59,207 nucleotides of DNA from Granulicella sp. (GCA_025357875.1 JANYLK010000114.1:1-59207), one strand, 5' to 3'. Shown: positions 1 through 10,257, counted from the first letter of the stretch. Numbers and translations: made by a program. The notes: a model not told the origin generated them from the sequence alone.

Positions 1-134
1 GAACGCGAATTTTATCTGCGGATGGCGATACGGGAGCGGTGGTCGAGCCGCCAGTTGGGGAAAGCGGTGAAATAGGGAACGCCAGCCTAATTCGCAACTT
101 ACCGATAGTGATTCCGAGCCGACTACCTCGTGAT

Positions 135-1724
135 TTATCGGGTTGCCGCGGAAGACGGCAAGAACAGAGTCACGACGGTTCCAGGGACGGCGGCCTGTTG
201 AGAGCTTCGAACCTGCAGCCGGCCTTGGTGGCGGTCGATAATTTCTTTGCTGATCCATAGGCCGAGTCCGTTGCCGCCGATGCCTTTGGTGGTGAAGAAG
301 GCTTCAAAAAGGCGTTGCAAAACTTTCGGTGTCATCCCCGTGCCGGTGTCGGCGACGGTGATCTGAATGCCAGGCTGACCTATCTTCAAGTCTTCCGCGT
401 CACGGGTACGGACGAGCAACCGTCCCCCAGAGGTTGCCATCGCGTCGATGGCGTTCCCGATCAAGTTGTTGAGTACCTGCCGGATTTCTCCGTCGTAACA
501 TGCGATCAATTGCTGGGCGCGAAGCCTCAGCTGCACGTCAATGCCCGAGTTGATCAGGCGACCCTGAAATATGGATAACACGCTTTTGATAAGGTCATGC
601 GCCGTTACGGATTGAGGCTTTGTATGCTGCCTGTAAAAACGAAGGGTCTGGCTGCTAATAACCGAGACGCGTCGCAACTCCCGTTCTGCGGTTGCAAGGT
701 ATTCCTGAAGTTCCCCGTGATCTTCACTGGAACGGGCAAGGAAAAGCAGATTCGTTACGGACTCAAGCGGGTTACTAATTTCGTGAGCGATTGACGCCGC
801 CAGTCTGCCTACCGCCGCCAGCTTCTCGTTCTGTATGAGGGCCGCTTCTGCCTTCTTTGCGTCCGAGATGTCGCGGACGAAGGTCACGATTCCTTCGCTC
901 GTTGGGCGTACATCCACAAAGATAGAAAGGTTGTGGGGTTCGGGATAGCGTGTCTCAAAACTCGCGGAGATGCCTTCGTTCATCGCCCGGGAGAAGTGAT
1001 ACCGGCATGGCGAATCTTCTCGTGCCATGTCCGGGAACGACTTCCACAGGTCCTTGCCTATAGAGTCCTGGTCCGGTCCAAGAATCGCCACCGTGGTTGG
1101 GTTGAGATAGGTGATGCACCAGTTCCGGTCGACTGTCGTGACGGCATCGCGGGAGGCGGCCATGACCTGTCGCAGAAGCTCCCGTTCCGCCCGTAAGCTC
1201 CGCGCAGCCATCTCGCCATCGGTGTGGTCCACGATGGTCTGATATAGGCCGAGAATCTTTGGCGTGCCGCCGGACACACTCCAGATGGGATTGTTGGTCA
1301 GTGTGCAGATTCTCTCCACGAGCTGTCCGTCGACCGAGATGAAGAAGGGTACATGCTCGTAGAGATTCGCTTCTTGGGTAGTGAAGGGTTGGGTGATGAT
1401 CGCCGAAGCCTGCTCCGCAATCTCACTCCAGACTTTAAGAAAGCTGTGCCCGAGGGTCTGCTTCTTGCTTCCGAGCAAGGGTGCATAAAGGTCGTTGTAG
1501 AGGAGGATCTGATCTGACTTTCCCCAGATAAGGCACGCAATCTGCTTAGAAGTGAGCATCGAATTGACGGAGCTCAGCGGCTCTAGCGGCCAATGCTCGA
1601 TAGGCCCGAGCGGTGTCTTCTCCCAAGCATGACCGCGAATTCTCGCGCTCATAGTTCCAGAGCCTCGGACCGGGTATGGGAGTTCCGTGTTCAACTCAAG
1701 ATTTGCGTTTATCTGCATAGTCAT
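135..1724 (-). CDS. PAS-domain sensor histidine kinase
   Basis: This is a cytoplasmic-looking sensor histidine kinase of about 529 aa. Residues about 30-165 resemble the PAS-like input module with the phrase TPLGPIEHWP, and a second PAS domain covers about 180-290. The H-box (SIAHEISNPLE) puts the phospho-accepting His near 314. The ATPase domain shows an N-box (LNNLIGNAIDAM), a G1 box (DTGTGM) and a G2 box (GGNGLGLWIS). No membrane segment and no receiver domain are visible, so it probably phosphorylates a separate response regulator, which is not in this window. I chose the ATG at 1724 because GGAGAG lies 12 bases upstream; an in-frame extension to 1814 has no supporting signal. The sensed signal is unknown. 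Confidence 0.9.
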   Translation of the reverse strand: MTMQINANLELNTELPYPVRGSGTMSARIRGHAWEKTPLGPIEHWPLEPLSSVNSMLTSKQIACLIWGKSDQILLYNDLYAPLLGSKKQTLGHSFLKVWSEIAEQASAIITQPFTTQEANLYEHVPFFISVDGQLVERICTLTNNPIWSVSGGTPKILGLYQTIVDHTDGEMAARSLRAERELLRQVMAASRDAVTTVDRNWCITYLNPTTVAILGPDQDSIGKDLWKSFPDMAREDSPCRYHFSRAMNEGISASFETRYPEPHNLSIFVDVRPTSEGIVTFVRDISDAKKAEAALIQNEKLAAVGRLAASIAHEISNPLESVTNLLFLARSSEDHGELQEYLATAERELRRVSVISSQTLRFYRQHTKPQSVTAHDLIKSVLSIFQGRLINSGIDVQLRLRAQQLIACYDGEIRQVLNNLIGNAIDAMATSGGRLLVRTRDAEDLKIGQPGIQITVADTGTGMTPKVLQRLFEAFFTTKGIGGNGLGLWISKEIIDRHQGRLQVRSSQQAAVPGTVVTLFLPSSAATR

Positions 1725-1970
1725 GGCTAACCGACGCTCTCCGGGGCAGAAGCTCCGTTCTGTGGCAGATTGATAGAGATTAATTACAGAGAGTCTATTC
1801 GCACTTGGGAGCAAAGACCATCAGAGGCACGCACTCGCGTCCACCTCCGTGAAGACAGCGTACCTGACAAGAACGCGCTGATACGAATGGTGCTGATTGC
1901 TAACACGACAGATGGTGCCAAATATTGGCTTCGTCGCAATCTGTGATTCTGCACCATACCTTGTGCAACC

Positions 1971-2124
1971 TTGACTTGCGTCCTGGAGGTGGGAGTATTG
2001 TGGGGTTGCAGTGACGAACAAAAGGCAAGAACGCGGCCATCGCTAGCCCCGCTACGAATAGATCCAGCACGCGGCACACATGGTCCGCCGGAATCAGATC
2101 ATCCAGCACCGCCGGAAATAGCGC
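1971..2124 (-). pseudogene. IS1182-like transposase remnant (N-terminal)
   Basis: The minus strand encodes about 50 residues beginning ALFPAVLDDLIPADHVCRV and continuing LDLFVAGLAM. This matches the start of IS1182/IS5-type transposases, where an LFPE-VLDDLVPEDH-like phrase precedes a TGRPxYHP motif. Here the reading decays after the degraded equivalent of that motif, and no DDE catalytic residues follow. It is a dead scrap of an insertion sequence. No terminal inverted repeats are recognisable. The family assignment rests on recalled motif similarity. Confidence 0.6.
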
Positions 2125-2720
2125 CCCCCCCGACTCCGGCCTTCGCCTTGGATAAAGCTCATGAAAAATGCCCTCGCTCCAAAGGCATCTTCTCATCTAC
2201 ATCTTTTTAAGGGAGTTCCGTAACAGACTCAAAGGTGCGCCTTGAGCGTAACGGTATTTTGAGTGACCCAAGCTCTTTGACCAAGGACGGTCTTCGTATG
2301 ACGTTCCGCAGTTCGTTGGGGAATGTCAGCGGCTTGCAGGGTCGTCATACTGTGTTCTCGACTGAAATAGGCGCCTTGGCGCTCACTAGAGAGATGTCGA
2401 TGATCCAAATTAATCCTACTGACAGTGCAAATTAGAAGTTGGTTGTCTTGAGGTGGCAAAGAAGGTTTCGATGAATACAACTTGCGATGACATTCCGGCT
2501 GACACAGTTGTTGCATAGGAAAAGTGTTTGGCATGAACACATGGAAGTTAGATTCATGGTTAGCCTTCCGAAAGATGCATCACACTGAGGGTAGTTCGCA
2601 GAAGCAGTTGGCTTGAAACATACCGTCACCTTGTTTAAAAGCCGACATCGTCTCCCAACTTTAGAATTCAAGTTGTGACTGTTGTATCCGTTGCTAACGT
2701 TTCATCTGAGAGGAACACCT
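2125..2720. other. Intergenic stretch, no gene recognised
   Basis: Short open frames on both strands here have no recognisable domain or convincing ribosome binding site. The right end carries the ribosome binding site of the fasciclin-domain gene (GAGAGGA, about 7 bases before its ATG). I see no promoter consensus that I would defend. Confidence 0.5.
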
Positions 2721-3137
2721 ATGCATGACATCGTAGATACCGCCGTAGCCGCTGGCTCGTTCAAGACCCTTGTTGCCGCAGTGACAGCTGCAGGCCTTGT
2801 TGACACACTTAAGGGCGCTGGCCCTTTCACCGTTTTCGCCCCCAACGACGAAGCTTTCAACAAGTTGCCGGCTGGCACTGTAGCCGAGCTAGTGAAGCCG
2901 GAAAACAAGGCGAAACTCACTGCAATTCTTACGCTTCACGTGATGGCCGGTAAAGTGCTGGCCGCAGATGTAGCAGGCAAGAAACTGTCGCCCGCTTCTG
3001 TACAAGGCGAGCACCTGCATGTAGATGGCACCAACGGCGTCACTGTCAATGGAGCTAAGGTCATCGGCGCCGACATTGCTTGCACCAACGGCGTCATTCA
3101 CGTCATCGATACGGTGCTTTTGCCAACCGCAAAATAG
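2721..3137 (+). CDS. Fasciclin (FAS1) domain protein
   Basis: This 138-aa protein is essentially one FAS1 domain. It shows the two conserved FAS1 regions: the [13 protein letters not shown] stretch near residues 35-48, and an H-rich [10 protein letters not shown] segment followed by a C-terminal [16 protein letters not shown]1 domains are extracellular adhesion or matrix modules. This copy has no signal peptide at the chosen start, which is common in small bacterial FAS1 proteins. The start at 2721 is favoured by GAGAGGA upstream; a longer in-frame form from 2682 lacks such a site. A strong hairpin follows the gene, so it is probably a single-gene transcript. Confidence 0.9.
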   Translation: MHDIVDTAVAAGSFKTLVAAVTAAGLVDTLKGAGPFTVFAPNDEAFNKLPAGTVAELVKPENKAKLTAILTLHVMAGKVLAADVAGKKLSPASVQGEHLHVDGTNGVTVNGAKVIGADIACTNGVIHVIDTVLLPTAK

Positions 3138-3157
3138 GCTATTCATGCGGCTGGAAG

Positions 3158-3187
3158 GAGTGCCCGCACCTCACAATGCGGGCACTC
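3158..3187 (+). terminator. Hairpin after the FAS1 gene
   Basis: A perfect 11-bp inverted repeat, GAGTGCCCGCA / TGCGGGCACTC, with an 8-base loop starts 20 bases after the stop codon of the FAS1 gene. The T-tract after it is poor (AACTGTACC), so it may be a weak intrinsic terminator or a 3' stabilising hairpin. Confidence 0.65.
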
Positions 3188-3505
3188 AACTGTACCGTCT
3201 TACGTCTTATCGAATTCAAACTTAGTATTGAAATCAATAACGCTAAGCTCTATTGTCAGCTACAGAGCTGAGCTCGCATTTGCCAAGCGGCACCCATCGT
3301 TGGAGGCTAACGCTGTATACCGCTCTACGAAGGCCTACTTACATTGACCGGCACGTATGCGACCCTTAGCTTTAGTACGTGTTGTCCGACGGGTATCTAT
3401 ACCTGCTTACCTGTCCAGCAGGCGATAGGAAGCATATTGAGTCAAGGAACAGGTGTGTTCATCTTCAATTCTTTTTGCTGGCTGGAATTGAGGGCCTGTC
3501 CTTAG
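3188..3505. other. Intergenic stretch, no gene recognised
   Basis: The sequence between the FAS1 hairpin and the first receptor remnant has no domain-bearing frame. A 173-residue open frame from 3379 crosses it, but the recognisable receptor peptide further on lies in a different frame, so that open frame is not a gene. Confidence 0.5.
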
Positions 3506-3742
3506 CCCCTGTCGCGAGAAAACATTCTCTTCCACTATGTTCCGTGGCCGAGCTCTCCATTTCATCAGCAACATTGGCTGCAATCTGCGACGGATACCTT
3601 CACCTACGGGCTCAATCATACAAACCTGACAGATCCCGTACTCGATCTCACATCCAGCAGCTTCGGCAAGATCACGCAGGCACGCGGTTCCGACTTCGGA
3701 GAAAACCGGACTGGGAAGCTCTTTTTGCGGGTGGAATTTTGA
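3506..3742 (+). pseudogene. TonB-dependent receptor C-terminal remnant
   Basis: One frame reads about 78 residues ending in the typical tail of an Oar-like receptor. The segment SSSFGKITQARGSDFGENR is followed by TGKLFLRVEF and a stop, which matches the final beta-strands ending in an aromatic residue. The frame opens directly after a TAG, and nothing upstream continues the barrel. Only the extreme C-terminus of a roughly 1000-aa outer-membrane receptor therefore survives. The match is by recalled family pattern; the intact receptors in this window end comparably in aromatic-terminated strands. Confidence 0.75.
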
Positions 3743-4324
3743 AACGAGACGCCGTTGTTGCCAACTGGCTGCGCCGCAAATTACTAGGTAACGAGCAGAG
3801 CCATCTCGTCAAGAACATTTCTGGGTTGGCACAAAATCGCTATTGCGCGATTCCGGAAACCAACAGTGTAAACATGCAACGGCCTGTTATCGCCAGTTAA
3901 GCCTTAGTTCTGCAACTGTCGATCGAGAACCTCCTTCTGCTAGGTCAACTCGGAAATTATCTGCCCGAAGTGGTCGCCCATCTTATTTAGCTTCTGCTCC
4001 GACATGTCAAACTCATTAGCTCGACCGTCTACCCGCATCTGAGCGCGTTCGAAGTTCTTATGTATCTTGCCTTTCCCACTAAATACGATTTACATGATCC
4101 GACCAAGATGTTGGAGTATATAAATTTGGCAGAGGGGCGGTCTGTTTGACGAAACGTAGAAAGGAATGCAAAGTAGGTTTAATTGGCGAGATAGCGACCG
4201 AGTCAAGCTATTGCAATAAATCGCTTCTCCGCTCATTTCAACTTTCTGGCGTTGAAAGAAATGCCGTAACCGTTGTTTTGATACAAAACGCGAACTACGG
4301 AGGGCCGACCTTCGTACTTCCCGG
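3743..4324. other. Intergenic stretch between two receptor fragments
   Basis: Nothing recognisable lies between the C-terminal and mid-barrel receptor remnants. No start with a ribosome binding site, no RNA gene and no strong repeat is visible. Confidence 0.5.
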
Positions 4325-4627
4325 GACTTCGCCCCGGAAACCTCGGAGTCTCTCGGGACGGGTTTCTACGCTACGTCGACCGGAGCGTCAGGCGGCAACG
4401 GGACCGACTATGCCGATCCGTATGTCGGCAGCCGCGCGCCCCAGTTCTCCTTGTACAACATCGGCATGCAGAGGCAAATAACCAAGGATATGACCATCTC
4501 TGCGAATTACTCCGTCAGCCAAAGCCACTTCATCTCGGGTGCTGGCGGAATTCGCGAATACTATGCTGATCAACTGGATCCCAGGTATCTGGTTTTGGGA
4601 GCTCATCAAGGCTATCAATTGGTGTGA
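4325..4627 (+). pseudogene. TonB-dependent receptor mid-barrel remnant
   Basis: About 100 residues read from DFAPETSESLGTGFYASTG through YADPYVGSRAPQ to SANYSVSQSHFISGAGG and QLDPRYLVLG, then stop. This is the mid-to-late barrel pattern of acidobacterial Oar-like receptors, where strands describe the protein's own fold (NIGMQRQITKDM). An intact protein would continue for several hundred residues. This middle part lies downstream of a C-terminal part on the same strand (3506-3742), so the two are either remnants of two receptors or a rearranged one. Confidence 0.75.
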
Positions 4628-4634
4628 ACGTGCT

Positions 4635-6848
4635 CTAGAAGACAACAGTGGTAGTGCTCGTTGTGAGAATCACGCGTCTTGCGGGTGACCCCGCAAGTTG
4701 CACCATAACGCTCTTCGGGGGCTGCATGTGTCCCTCAGGATTCAATGCCAAAGTAAGCGCACGGAGCGTGTCATTCCACGAACAATCTATCTGCATGAAC
4801 GCTCCAGACTCGTAACGATAGCTTGTTCCATCATCGTCATACCAGCTGAAATGGCCGTTAGCGCCCGGGTAAACACGCAGCGTAACCGCGTTGCGGTCAA
4901 AATCACCGGTGTGCTGTATTACCGGCGTCATTGGTACGATCGCGCCGGCTTTGACAAACAGTGGCATGGTATCAAGTGGTGCCTCTGCGGTAACCGTAGA
5001 ACCACCCTGCATCTTTTCGTTGTTCCAGTAAGAAAACCACTCGCCCTTTGGCAAATAGACTTCACGCGTTGTATTGCCTTTCTGATGAATTGGGGCTACG
5101 AGGAAGTTGTCACCCCATAGATAGGCATCGTCGATGAGGATGGCGCTCTGTTCGCGAGGGTATGCCAGGCAAAGCGCACGGATCAGGGGTATTCCGGTCA
5201 GATGGGTCTGAAACACTGATGAGTATAGGTAGGGCAGCAGTTGATAACGCAATTCAAGGAACTTACGACAAATGGTCTCGACGTCAGGTCGATGGAGATC
5301 TTCCGCGGGAGGCCAGGCCGCTACCCAGTTACCCTCAACTTCCTTTGGACCTGGATCACCGGTGTTCCATCCCCATGGAAGGCGTAACTTCCAGGCCCTG
5401 CCGTGCGACCGAAACGAGGGGCAGAAAGCGCTCCATTGAAACCATCTCACGTACAGTTCAGGGGTGAGCTCGGGGGTGGGTACGAAACCACCTGTATCAG
5501 TCCCCCAATACGGAATGCCACACAAACTGATGTTGATGCCAACCATAATTTGCGCACGAAGAGCTGCCCAGGTGCTGAATGTGTCGCCGGACCAGAGCCA
5601 ACCATAACGCTGCAACCCGGCGTATCCATTGCGATGCAGCGCAAACGGACGCACATCCGCATGCAGCTTGCGGGAGCCTTCAAAGTACATTCGATTGCGA
5701 TCCAAACGTTCGTAGACCGAGAGTTTGTCGCCTTCGTCGGGCCACCACCCATCGATTCCGAGTGGCTCGATGGCGGCGTGTTGCTGCCAGTATGCCGCAG
5801 CGTCACCGGACTCCTGTGCAGCGCCTCCCGTGTCGGAAACTTTGCCGTGAAAGTCGCCGGGTGGAACGACATGCACGATGACTTTGAAGTGGTCGTCATG
5901 AATGGCTTTGAAGATCGCGGCCGGGTCAGAGAAGACGTCTTTATTGAAGGTGAAGGCTCCGTGTCCGGTATTCCATCCGGAAGGGCAAAATCCTGTGCCC
6001 AGGTAAATGACCGCGTCACAGGGCAGCTTTTTCTCACGAAACGTCTTCGTAATGCCGACGACTTCTTCGGTGCTCGCAAGGGTTCGGTGCGATTGTTGAT
6101 ATCCCAGCGTCCAGCGCGGTGGCATATGCGGCATTCCGGTGAGGTGCGCATACTCCTCCAGCACCTGTGCAGGACCTTCGCCGATCATCAGAAATACATT
6201 GCGCGTTGAGGTTGCTTCCGCGCCACGAAACGAGCATAGGTCCTGCGTAAGGTCGAAGCTGCCCTGCGGCTGTCCAACAAAGACCCCCCATCCGTCCGGG
6301 CTAAGGAGCCAGGGAATTGGCAGACGTGCACCGAATGTTCCGAGGTCCGGACTGATCTGTCCATTGGTCATGATGTCGCGCGTGCCACGCCGGTCGAACG
6401 GATGTACTCCTTCTCCTAGCCCGAAGACCGGACCATTCAGTGGGATGTGCACATCCGTACTGTTCGGCGCGAAGGAAATCTCCTGCCTCACGACACCATT
6501 TTGAAGGACTGCGACGCGGAGAGGATGCTCGCTCACGCGAACCGTGTAAGCTCCCCACGGCGCCGTGTGGGCCCGCGCAGGGCCAGGAGCGTCCAACGGC
6601 CCTGGCCACTGTTCGATCGCGGCTCCGAGTTCGTGATCAAGAGGCTGTGCCGTAGCTGGCGCGATGCCGATGCGCAAGGTGTGGGCCGTGATTGCAGTTA
6701 GCGTTAGGTTCAGTGCACCTGGTGCCGCAATTGGACCATGATCTGCTTCTGCGGAAAGCACCGTGCCATACATGGTGCGACTGAACATGACGTGTGCCGC
6801 GGCTGCGCCCGCGCCGGCCACAATGCTTCTTCGCGTAATCTTTCTCAT
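4635..6848 (-). CDS. Secreted GH31 alpha-glycosidase
   Basis: This 737-aa glycoside hydrolase of family 31 (alpha-glucosidase/alpha-xylosidase type) starts with a twin-arginine-like signal (RKITRRSIVAGAGAAAAHV), so it is probably exported folded. Residues about 40-240 form the N-terminal sandwich. The catalytic barrel follows, with the nucleophile Asp near 371 in WWPDEGD and the acid/base Asp near 422 in WSGDTFSTW; PYWGTDTGGF lines the active site. GAAGGAAG precedes the ATG. It begins only 28 bases after the receptor gene upstream, so the receptor and enzyme form one leftward operon. The substrate cannot be fixed from sequence. Confidence 0.92.
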   Translation of the reverse strand: MRKITRRSIVAGAGAAAAHVMFSRTMYGTVLSAEADHGPIAAPGALNLTLTAITAHTLRIGIAPATAQPLDHELGAAIEQWPGPLDAPGPARAHTAPWGAYTVRVSEHPLRVAVLQNGVVRQEISFAPNSTDVHIPLNGPVFGLGEGVHPFDRRGTRDIMTNGQISPDLGTFGARLPIPWLLSPDGWGVFVGQPQGSFDLTQDLCSFRGAEATSTRNVFLMIGEGPAQVLEEYAHLTGMPHMPPRWTLGYQQSHRTLASTEEVVGITKTFREKKLPCDAVIYLGTGFCPSGWNTGHGAFTFNKDVFSDPAAIFKAIHDDHFKVIVHVVPPGDFHGKVSDTGGAAQESGDAAAYWQQHAAIEPLGIDGWWPDEGDKLSVYERLDRNRMYFEGSRKLHADVRPFALHRNGYAGLQRYGWLWSGDTFSTWAALRAQIMVGINISLCGIPYWGTDTGGFVPTPELTPELYVRWFQWSAFCPSFRSHGRAWKLRLPWGWNTGDPGPKEVEGNWVAAWPPAEDLHRPDVETICRKFLELRYQLLPYLYSSVFQTHLTGIPLIRALCLAYPREQSAILIDDAYLWGDNFLVAPIHQKGNTTREVYLPKGEWFSYWNNEKMQGGSTVTAEAPLDTMPLFVKAGAIVPMTPVIQHTGDFDRNAVTLRVYPGANGHFSWYDDDGTSYRYESGAFMQIDCSWNDTLRALTLALNPEGHMQPPKSVMVQLAGSPARRVILTTSTTTVVF

Positions 6849-6876
6849 GGCACTTCCTTCATCTGCAAAGCAGGAA

Positions 6877-9800
6877 TTAGAAACTCACGCGCCCCGCGAG
6901 TTGAAAGTAACGTGCGTTGAAGGCCTGCGTAGCCTTGCCGAAGTTTCCGTTCGACAGATCGCTTTGGAATGCCGTAAGGTTTGGCCGATTGAAGAGGTTG
7001 AATGCGTCCGCTCGAAGCTGTAACTGTGCGAGGTCAGAAATAGCAAAGCTCTTGAGCACGCTCAGGTCTGTATTTGCATAGCCGGGCCCACGGAACCTAT
7101 TGCGCTGCTCGTTGCCTTCCGTACCGAGCGTAGGCAGGGGAAATGCCGACGTGGGAAACAGTCCCTTCAAGTACGACTGCCTACCATGCGGCTGTTCGTA
7201 TCCTGAGCTAGGCGCGTTCGGAAAGTCATAGTTTTTACCGTCTCCGTTGTAGTCTCCGCTACCTGTCTTCAGGCCGGTCACATTTCCGCTGGCATCCTGA
7301 GTTGGTTGGAAGCTGGCGGTTGTAAGCACGGTAAACGGCAGCCCACTCTGCAGAATCACCGCACCGGAAATCACCCAGCCATCTGTCGCTTCGCGTAAGA
7401 ACAAATTGCTCTTTCTCATGCCGGGGAGCTTTAGACTTTCCGACAGTGAAAAGTGGGAGGGTATATCGAATGAAGTCGGACCCTGGTATGTTGAGCGGGG
7501 GGCGAGGTTCTCTGGATATTGATAGCCATAGTCGGTGCCGGAAGAGCGCGTATACGAAGCCTGAAATGTGTCGCGCGAACCGAAGCGGCCATTTACCGTG
7601 GCGATAAAGGCGTTGTAGTGCGACTCGTTGCCGTTTCGGGTGTAGTTAATTGCTCCGAAGCTCGCGAGCGGACGCACCAGCTTATTCTTGTTGGCAATTA
7701 AACTGCCGGAAAGCCGATTGACATCGTTGTTTGCATTGATTGTCGCAATGTCTCCCTCAGGAAGGTTATGGCCGAATGACCCCGCATAATTTGCACCGAC
7801 TGAAATATGACGCCCGAGCTGCCGCTCGACGCCCGCCGTGTAATTCACGATGAGCGGCTCTTTCAGGTTTGGGTCGGTGCCGCCGATGTTCGCCGTCGGA
7901 AATCCGGAGTATGCGCCATGACTATCCACCACACCAGCGGGCACGCTTGGAATAGGGTAATTGAAGGGGTATGTATCGCTGGTACCAAGCGCGAATACCG
8001 GCGCGATCCCTTGTGTTGCTAAAAATGTTGGGTTGGCAAAGGCTGGCGCGTTGGCGCGCAGAGGCACTGTCAACTCACCATTGGTGAACCACTCATGGTA
8101 TACACCTGCGCCGCCCCGGACTACATATTTGCCGCTTCCTGTGGGGTCATAGGAGATGCCGATGCGTGGGCTGAACTGCTTGCGCGCCGATTTGAGAACC
8201 CTATCCGTCACCTTCAGCGATCCGTTTGCAACCTGTGCAGTCAGGTCGGGTCCCTCCCCGAGGTAGAAGTTGCTGATAATCGACTTCAGCGCAGACGACG
8301 GATACGGGTTGCCGAAGTTATCGAAACGAATGCCGAGCGTAAGCGACATGCGTCGCATCGGATGCCATTCGTCCTGTAGGAAACCTCCGAAGGTAGTACT
8401 GGATACGCCAAGACTGAAGAAGGCCTTCTGACCTGTGGCGGGGTTGTAGAAGATGCTATTTTCCGAAAACGGCTTATCCTGCGCAAGATCAAGAAGGTTG
8501 TTGAACGTGAAGACGGGCTGCGACATCTGCTGTCCAAAAAGGGTTAGCTCGTCTCCGTGAAAGCCCTCAAACCCGGCTCGAAGGTTGTGACTTCCAGCGA
8601 TCAAACTGAAGGTGTCGCGCCAATGATAGTTGTGTTGAATGAAATCCTGATGCGCCGGACCAACGCCTAATGCGGTCCCCTGGCCCGCGATGTTAATCTG
8701 CGGTACGCCGAATGGTCCTGTCGCACCAGCGACACCTTCAATTGGCAGATAGCCGAACTTGGCTTCGTTTAGCATCCGCGCGTTGAACGTATGACTTTCG
8801 CTCACCTGAAACGATCGGCTGGCTTGGTGATTAGGGAGATCCATACCGGAGCGCACCGAGGCGGTCAAGGTATTCAGCGTGCTGTTGTAGAAGCTTGCGT
8901 AGATACGCTCGTGCCGGAAGTTCTGGTCCACTCGGATGGAATACTGGGTGCCGTTGCGATAAGGGGCGAGAGAAAAAGTTCCTGCATCGATCACCGGCAG
9001 TGTGCAAGGAATATTCGCAGCAGCGGGCGTTCCGCAGTTAGTGCCGAAGACTTGCTGTGCCGTCTTCGAAGTGCCGCTCAGGGTCGCGTGCGCGATAGGG
9101 TAATTCACCAAAAGCTTGGTCCCAATCGAGTTGGGAAAGTTTGACTTTGCGAATTGTAGGAACTCCGGTGATTCAAACGTAGTCGATCCGCTGGTTGTGC
9201 TGAGGGATCGAAGAAGCTGCGTGGAAGCGAAGAAGAAGGTGTGGTCCTTATAGATGGGACCGCCGAAAGCGCCCGAAAAGTTGTTGTAATGGAAGGGTGC
9301 GTAGCCCGCCACAGGCGTGAACTCGTTGCGCGCCCAGAGTTTGTTGCCGGTGTAATAGTAGCTTAGAAGACCGTGAACGCGGTTGGCCCCTGACTTAGTT
9401 GTTATGGCGGTTTCAATCGATGTCGCCCTCCCGTATTCGACCGAATAAGTGTTAGTTTGCACAGCCACTTCCTGTACGGAGTCGGAATTGGGTGCTGTGT
9501 TAACCACCCCGGGGCGGACCGAACTGGTGATGTCAAGACCGTCAATCACGTACAGATTGCCGTCGAAGCCGCGACCATTCGCGTTGGCCTGGTTTGTGAT
9601 TTCAACGTTGAAGTTGTCCGGCACACCATTCGTTGTGGCCAGACCGGTACCGGTGACACCCGGTGCGAGGTTCGCAAGACCAATCACTGACCTGCCCTGA
9701 ACGGGAAGTGCGTCAATCTGATTTTGCGGCAAAGTCGTCTGAAGGCGGCTATCCGCCGTATCGATTAACGGTGCCTGATCGGTCACTGTCACCGTTTGCT

Positions 9801-10194
9801 TTTCGGAACCGATGGTCAGAGAAACGGGAAAGTTGACCGTTTGTTCCGTCAGCAATGTTGGGTGCGCGGTGAATACGTTGAAGCCGGTCGCAGTCACCTG
9901 GATGCTGTATTCTCCCGGGGACAAACTACGAAAATCATAGTTACCTGAGTTCCTCGTAGCAACGGTCGTCTCGGTTCCTGTGTTCATGTTACGGATGACC
10001 ACGGTCGCTCCATTGACTACTGCCCCGGCAGAGTCAGTGACCTCGCCACGAATACCGCTATTAAACTGCGCAACGGCAGATATACCGCAAACCGCTGTCA
10101 GAAATATCAGTTGAAGGCCGATGTGCGCGGCTTTTCGCACAGCTGGTGACGAGCAGAGTTCTCCAAAAAAAGCGGTAATGCGTATCAAGCGCAT
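6877..10194 (-). CDS. TonB-dependent receptor, Oar-like
   Basis: This 1105-aa outer-membrane protein starts with a long signal segment ending near AVAQ. A carboxypeptidase-regulatory-like domain follows at about 47-120 (GIRGEVTDSAGAVVNGATV), then a plug with the VIDGLDIT motif near residue 217, then a beta-barrel ending in the aromatic residue of GRVSF. Such receptors import large carbohydrate ligands using TonB energy. GAGGTAG precedes the ATG at good spacing. GH31 follows after 28 bases, which links uptake to alpha-glycoside hydrolysis. A GGTAGTACC palindrome lies in its upstream region. Confidence 0.93.
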   Translation of the reverse strand: MRLIRITAFFGELCSSPAVRKAAHIGLQLIFLTAVCGISAVAQFNSGIRGEVTDSAGAVVNGATVVIRNMNTGTETTVATRNSGNYDFRSLSPGEYSIQVTATGFNVFTAHPTLLTEQTVNFPVSLTIGSEKQTVTVTDQAPLIDTADSRLQTTLPQNQIDALPVQGRSVIGLANLAPGVTGTGLATTNGVPDNFNVEITNQANANGRGFDGNLYVIDGLDITSSVRPGVVNTAPNSDSVQEVAVQTNTYSVEYGRATSIETAITTKSGANRVHGLLSYYYTGNKLWARNEFTPVAGYAPFHYNNFSGAFGGPIYKDHTFFFASTQLLRSLSTTSGSTTFESPEFLQFAKSNFPNSIGTKLLVNYPIAHATLSGTSKTAQQVFGTNCGTPAAANIPCTLPVIDAGTFSLAPYRNGTQYSIRVDQNFRHERIYASFYNSTLNTLTASVRSGMDLPNHQASRSFQVSESHTFNARMLNEAKFGYLPIEGVAGATGPFGVPQINIAGQGTALGVGPAHQDFIQHNYHWRDTFSLIAGSHNLRAGFEGFHGDELTLFGQQMSQPVFTFNNLLDLAQDKPFSENSIFYNPATGQKAFFSLGVSSTTFGGFLQDEWHPMRRMSLTLGIRFDNFGNPYPSSALKSIISNFYLGEGPDLTAQVANGSLKVTDRVLKSARKQFSPRIGISYDPTGSGKYVVRGGAGVYHEWFTNGELTVPLRANAPAFANPTFLATQGIAPVFALGTSDTYPFNYPIPSVPAGVVDSHGAYSGFPTANIGGTDPNLKEPLIVNYTAGVERQLGRHISVGANYAGSFGHNLPEGDIATINANNDVNRLSGSLIANKNKLVRPLASFGAINYTRNGNESHYNAFIATVNGRFGSRDTFQASYTRSSGTDYGYQYPENLAPRSTYQGPTSFDIPSHFSLSESLKLPGMRKSNLFLREATDGWVISGAVILQSGLPFTVLTTASFQPTQDASGNVTGLKTGSGDYNGDGKNYDFPNAPSSGYEQPHGRQSYLKGLFPTSAFPLPTLGTEGNEQRNRFRGPGYANTDLSVLKSFAISDLAQLQLRADAFNLFNRPNLTAFQSDLSNGNFGKATQAFNARYFQLAGRVSF

Positions 10195-10238
10195 GGCCTA
10201 CCTCATAAACCTATATTTCATCGAAGGGATCTAGTAAG

Positions 10239-10257
10239 ATTGGAAGGTAGTACCAAT
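10239..10257. promoter_or_regulatory. Candidate operator upstream of the receptor-GH31 operon
   Basis: ATTGG and CCAAT arms flank a 9-base centre, and GGTAGTACC inside it is itself palindromic. The core has the GGTnnnACC shape typical of FadR-type GntR operators. It lies 45-63 bases upstream of the receptor ATG. No GntR gene is present in the window, so the regulator would be encoded elsewhere. Confidence 0.35.

Noticed and set aside
3379..3900. A 173-residue open frame as a gene
   Set aside because: The recognisable receptor peptide in this stretch lies in a different frame, and the open frame has no motif or good ribosome binding site.
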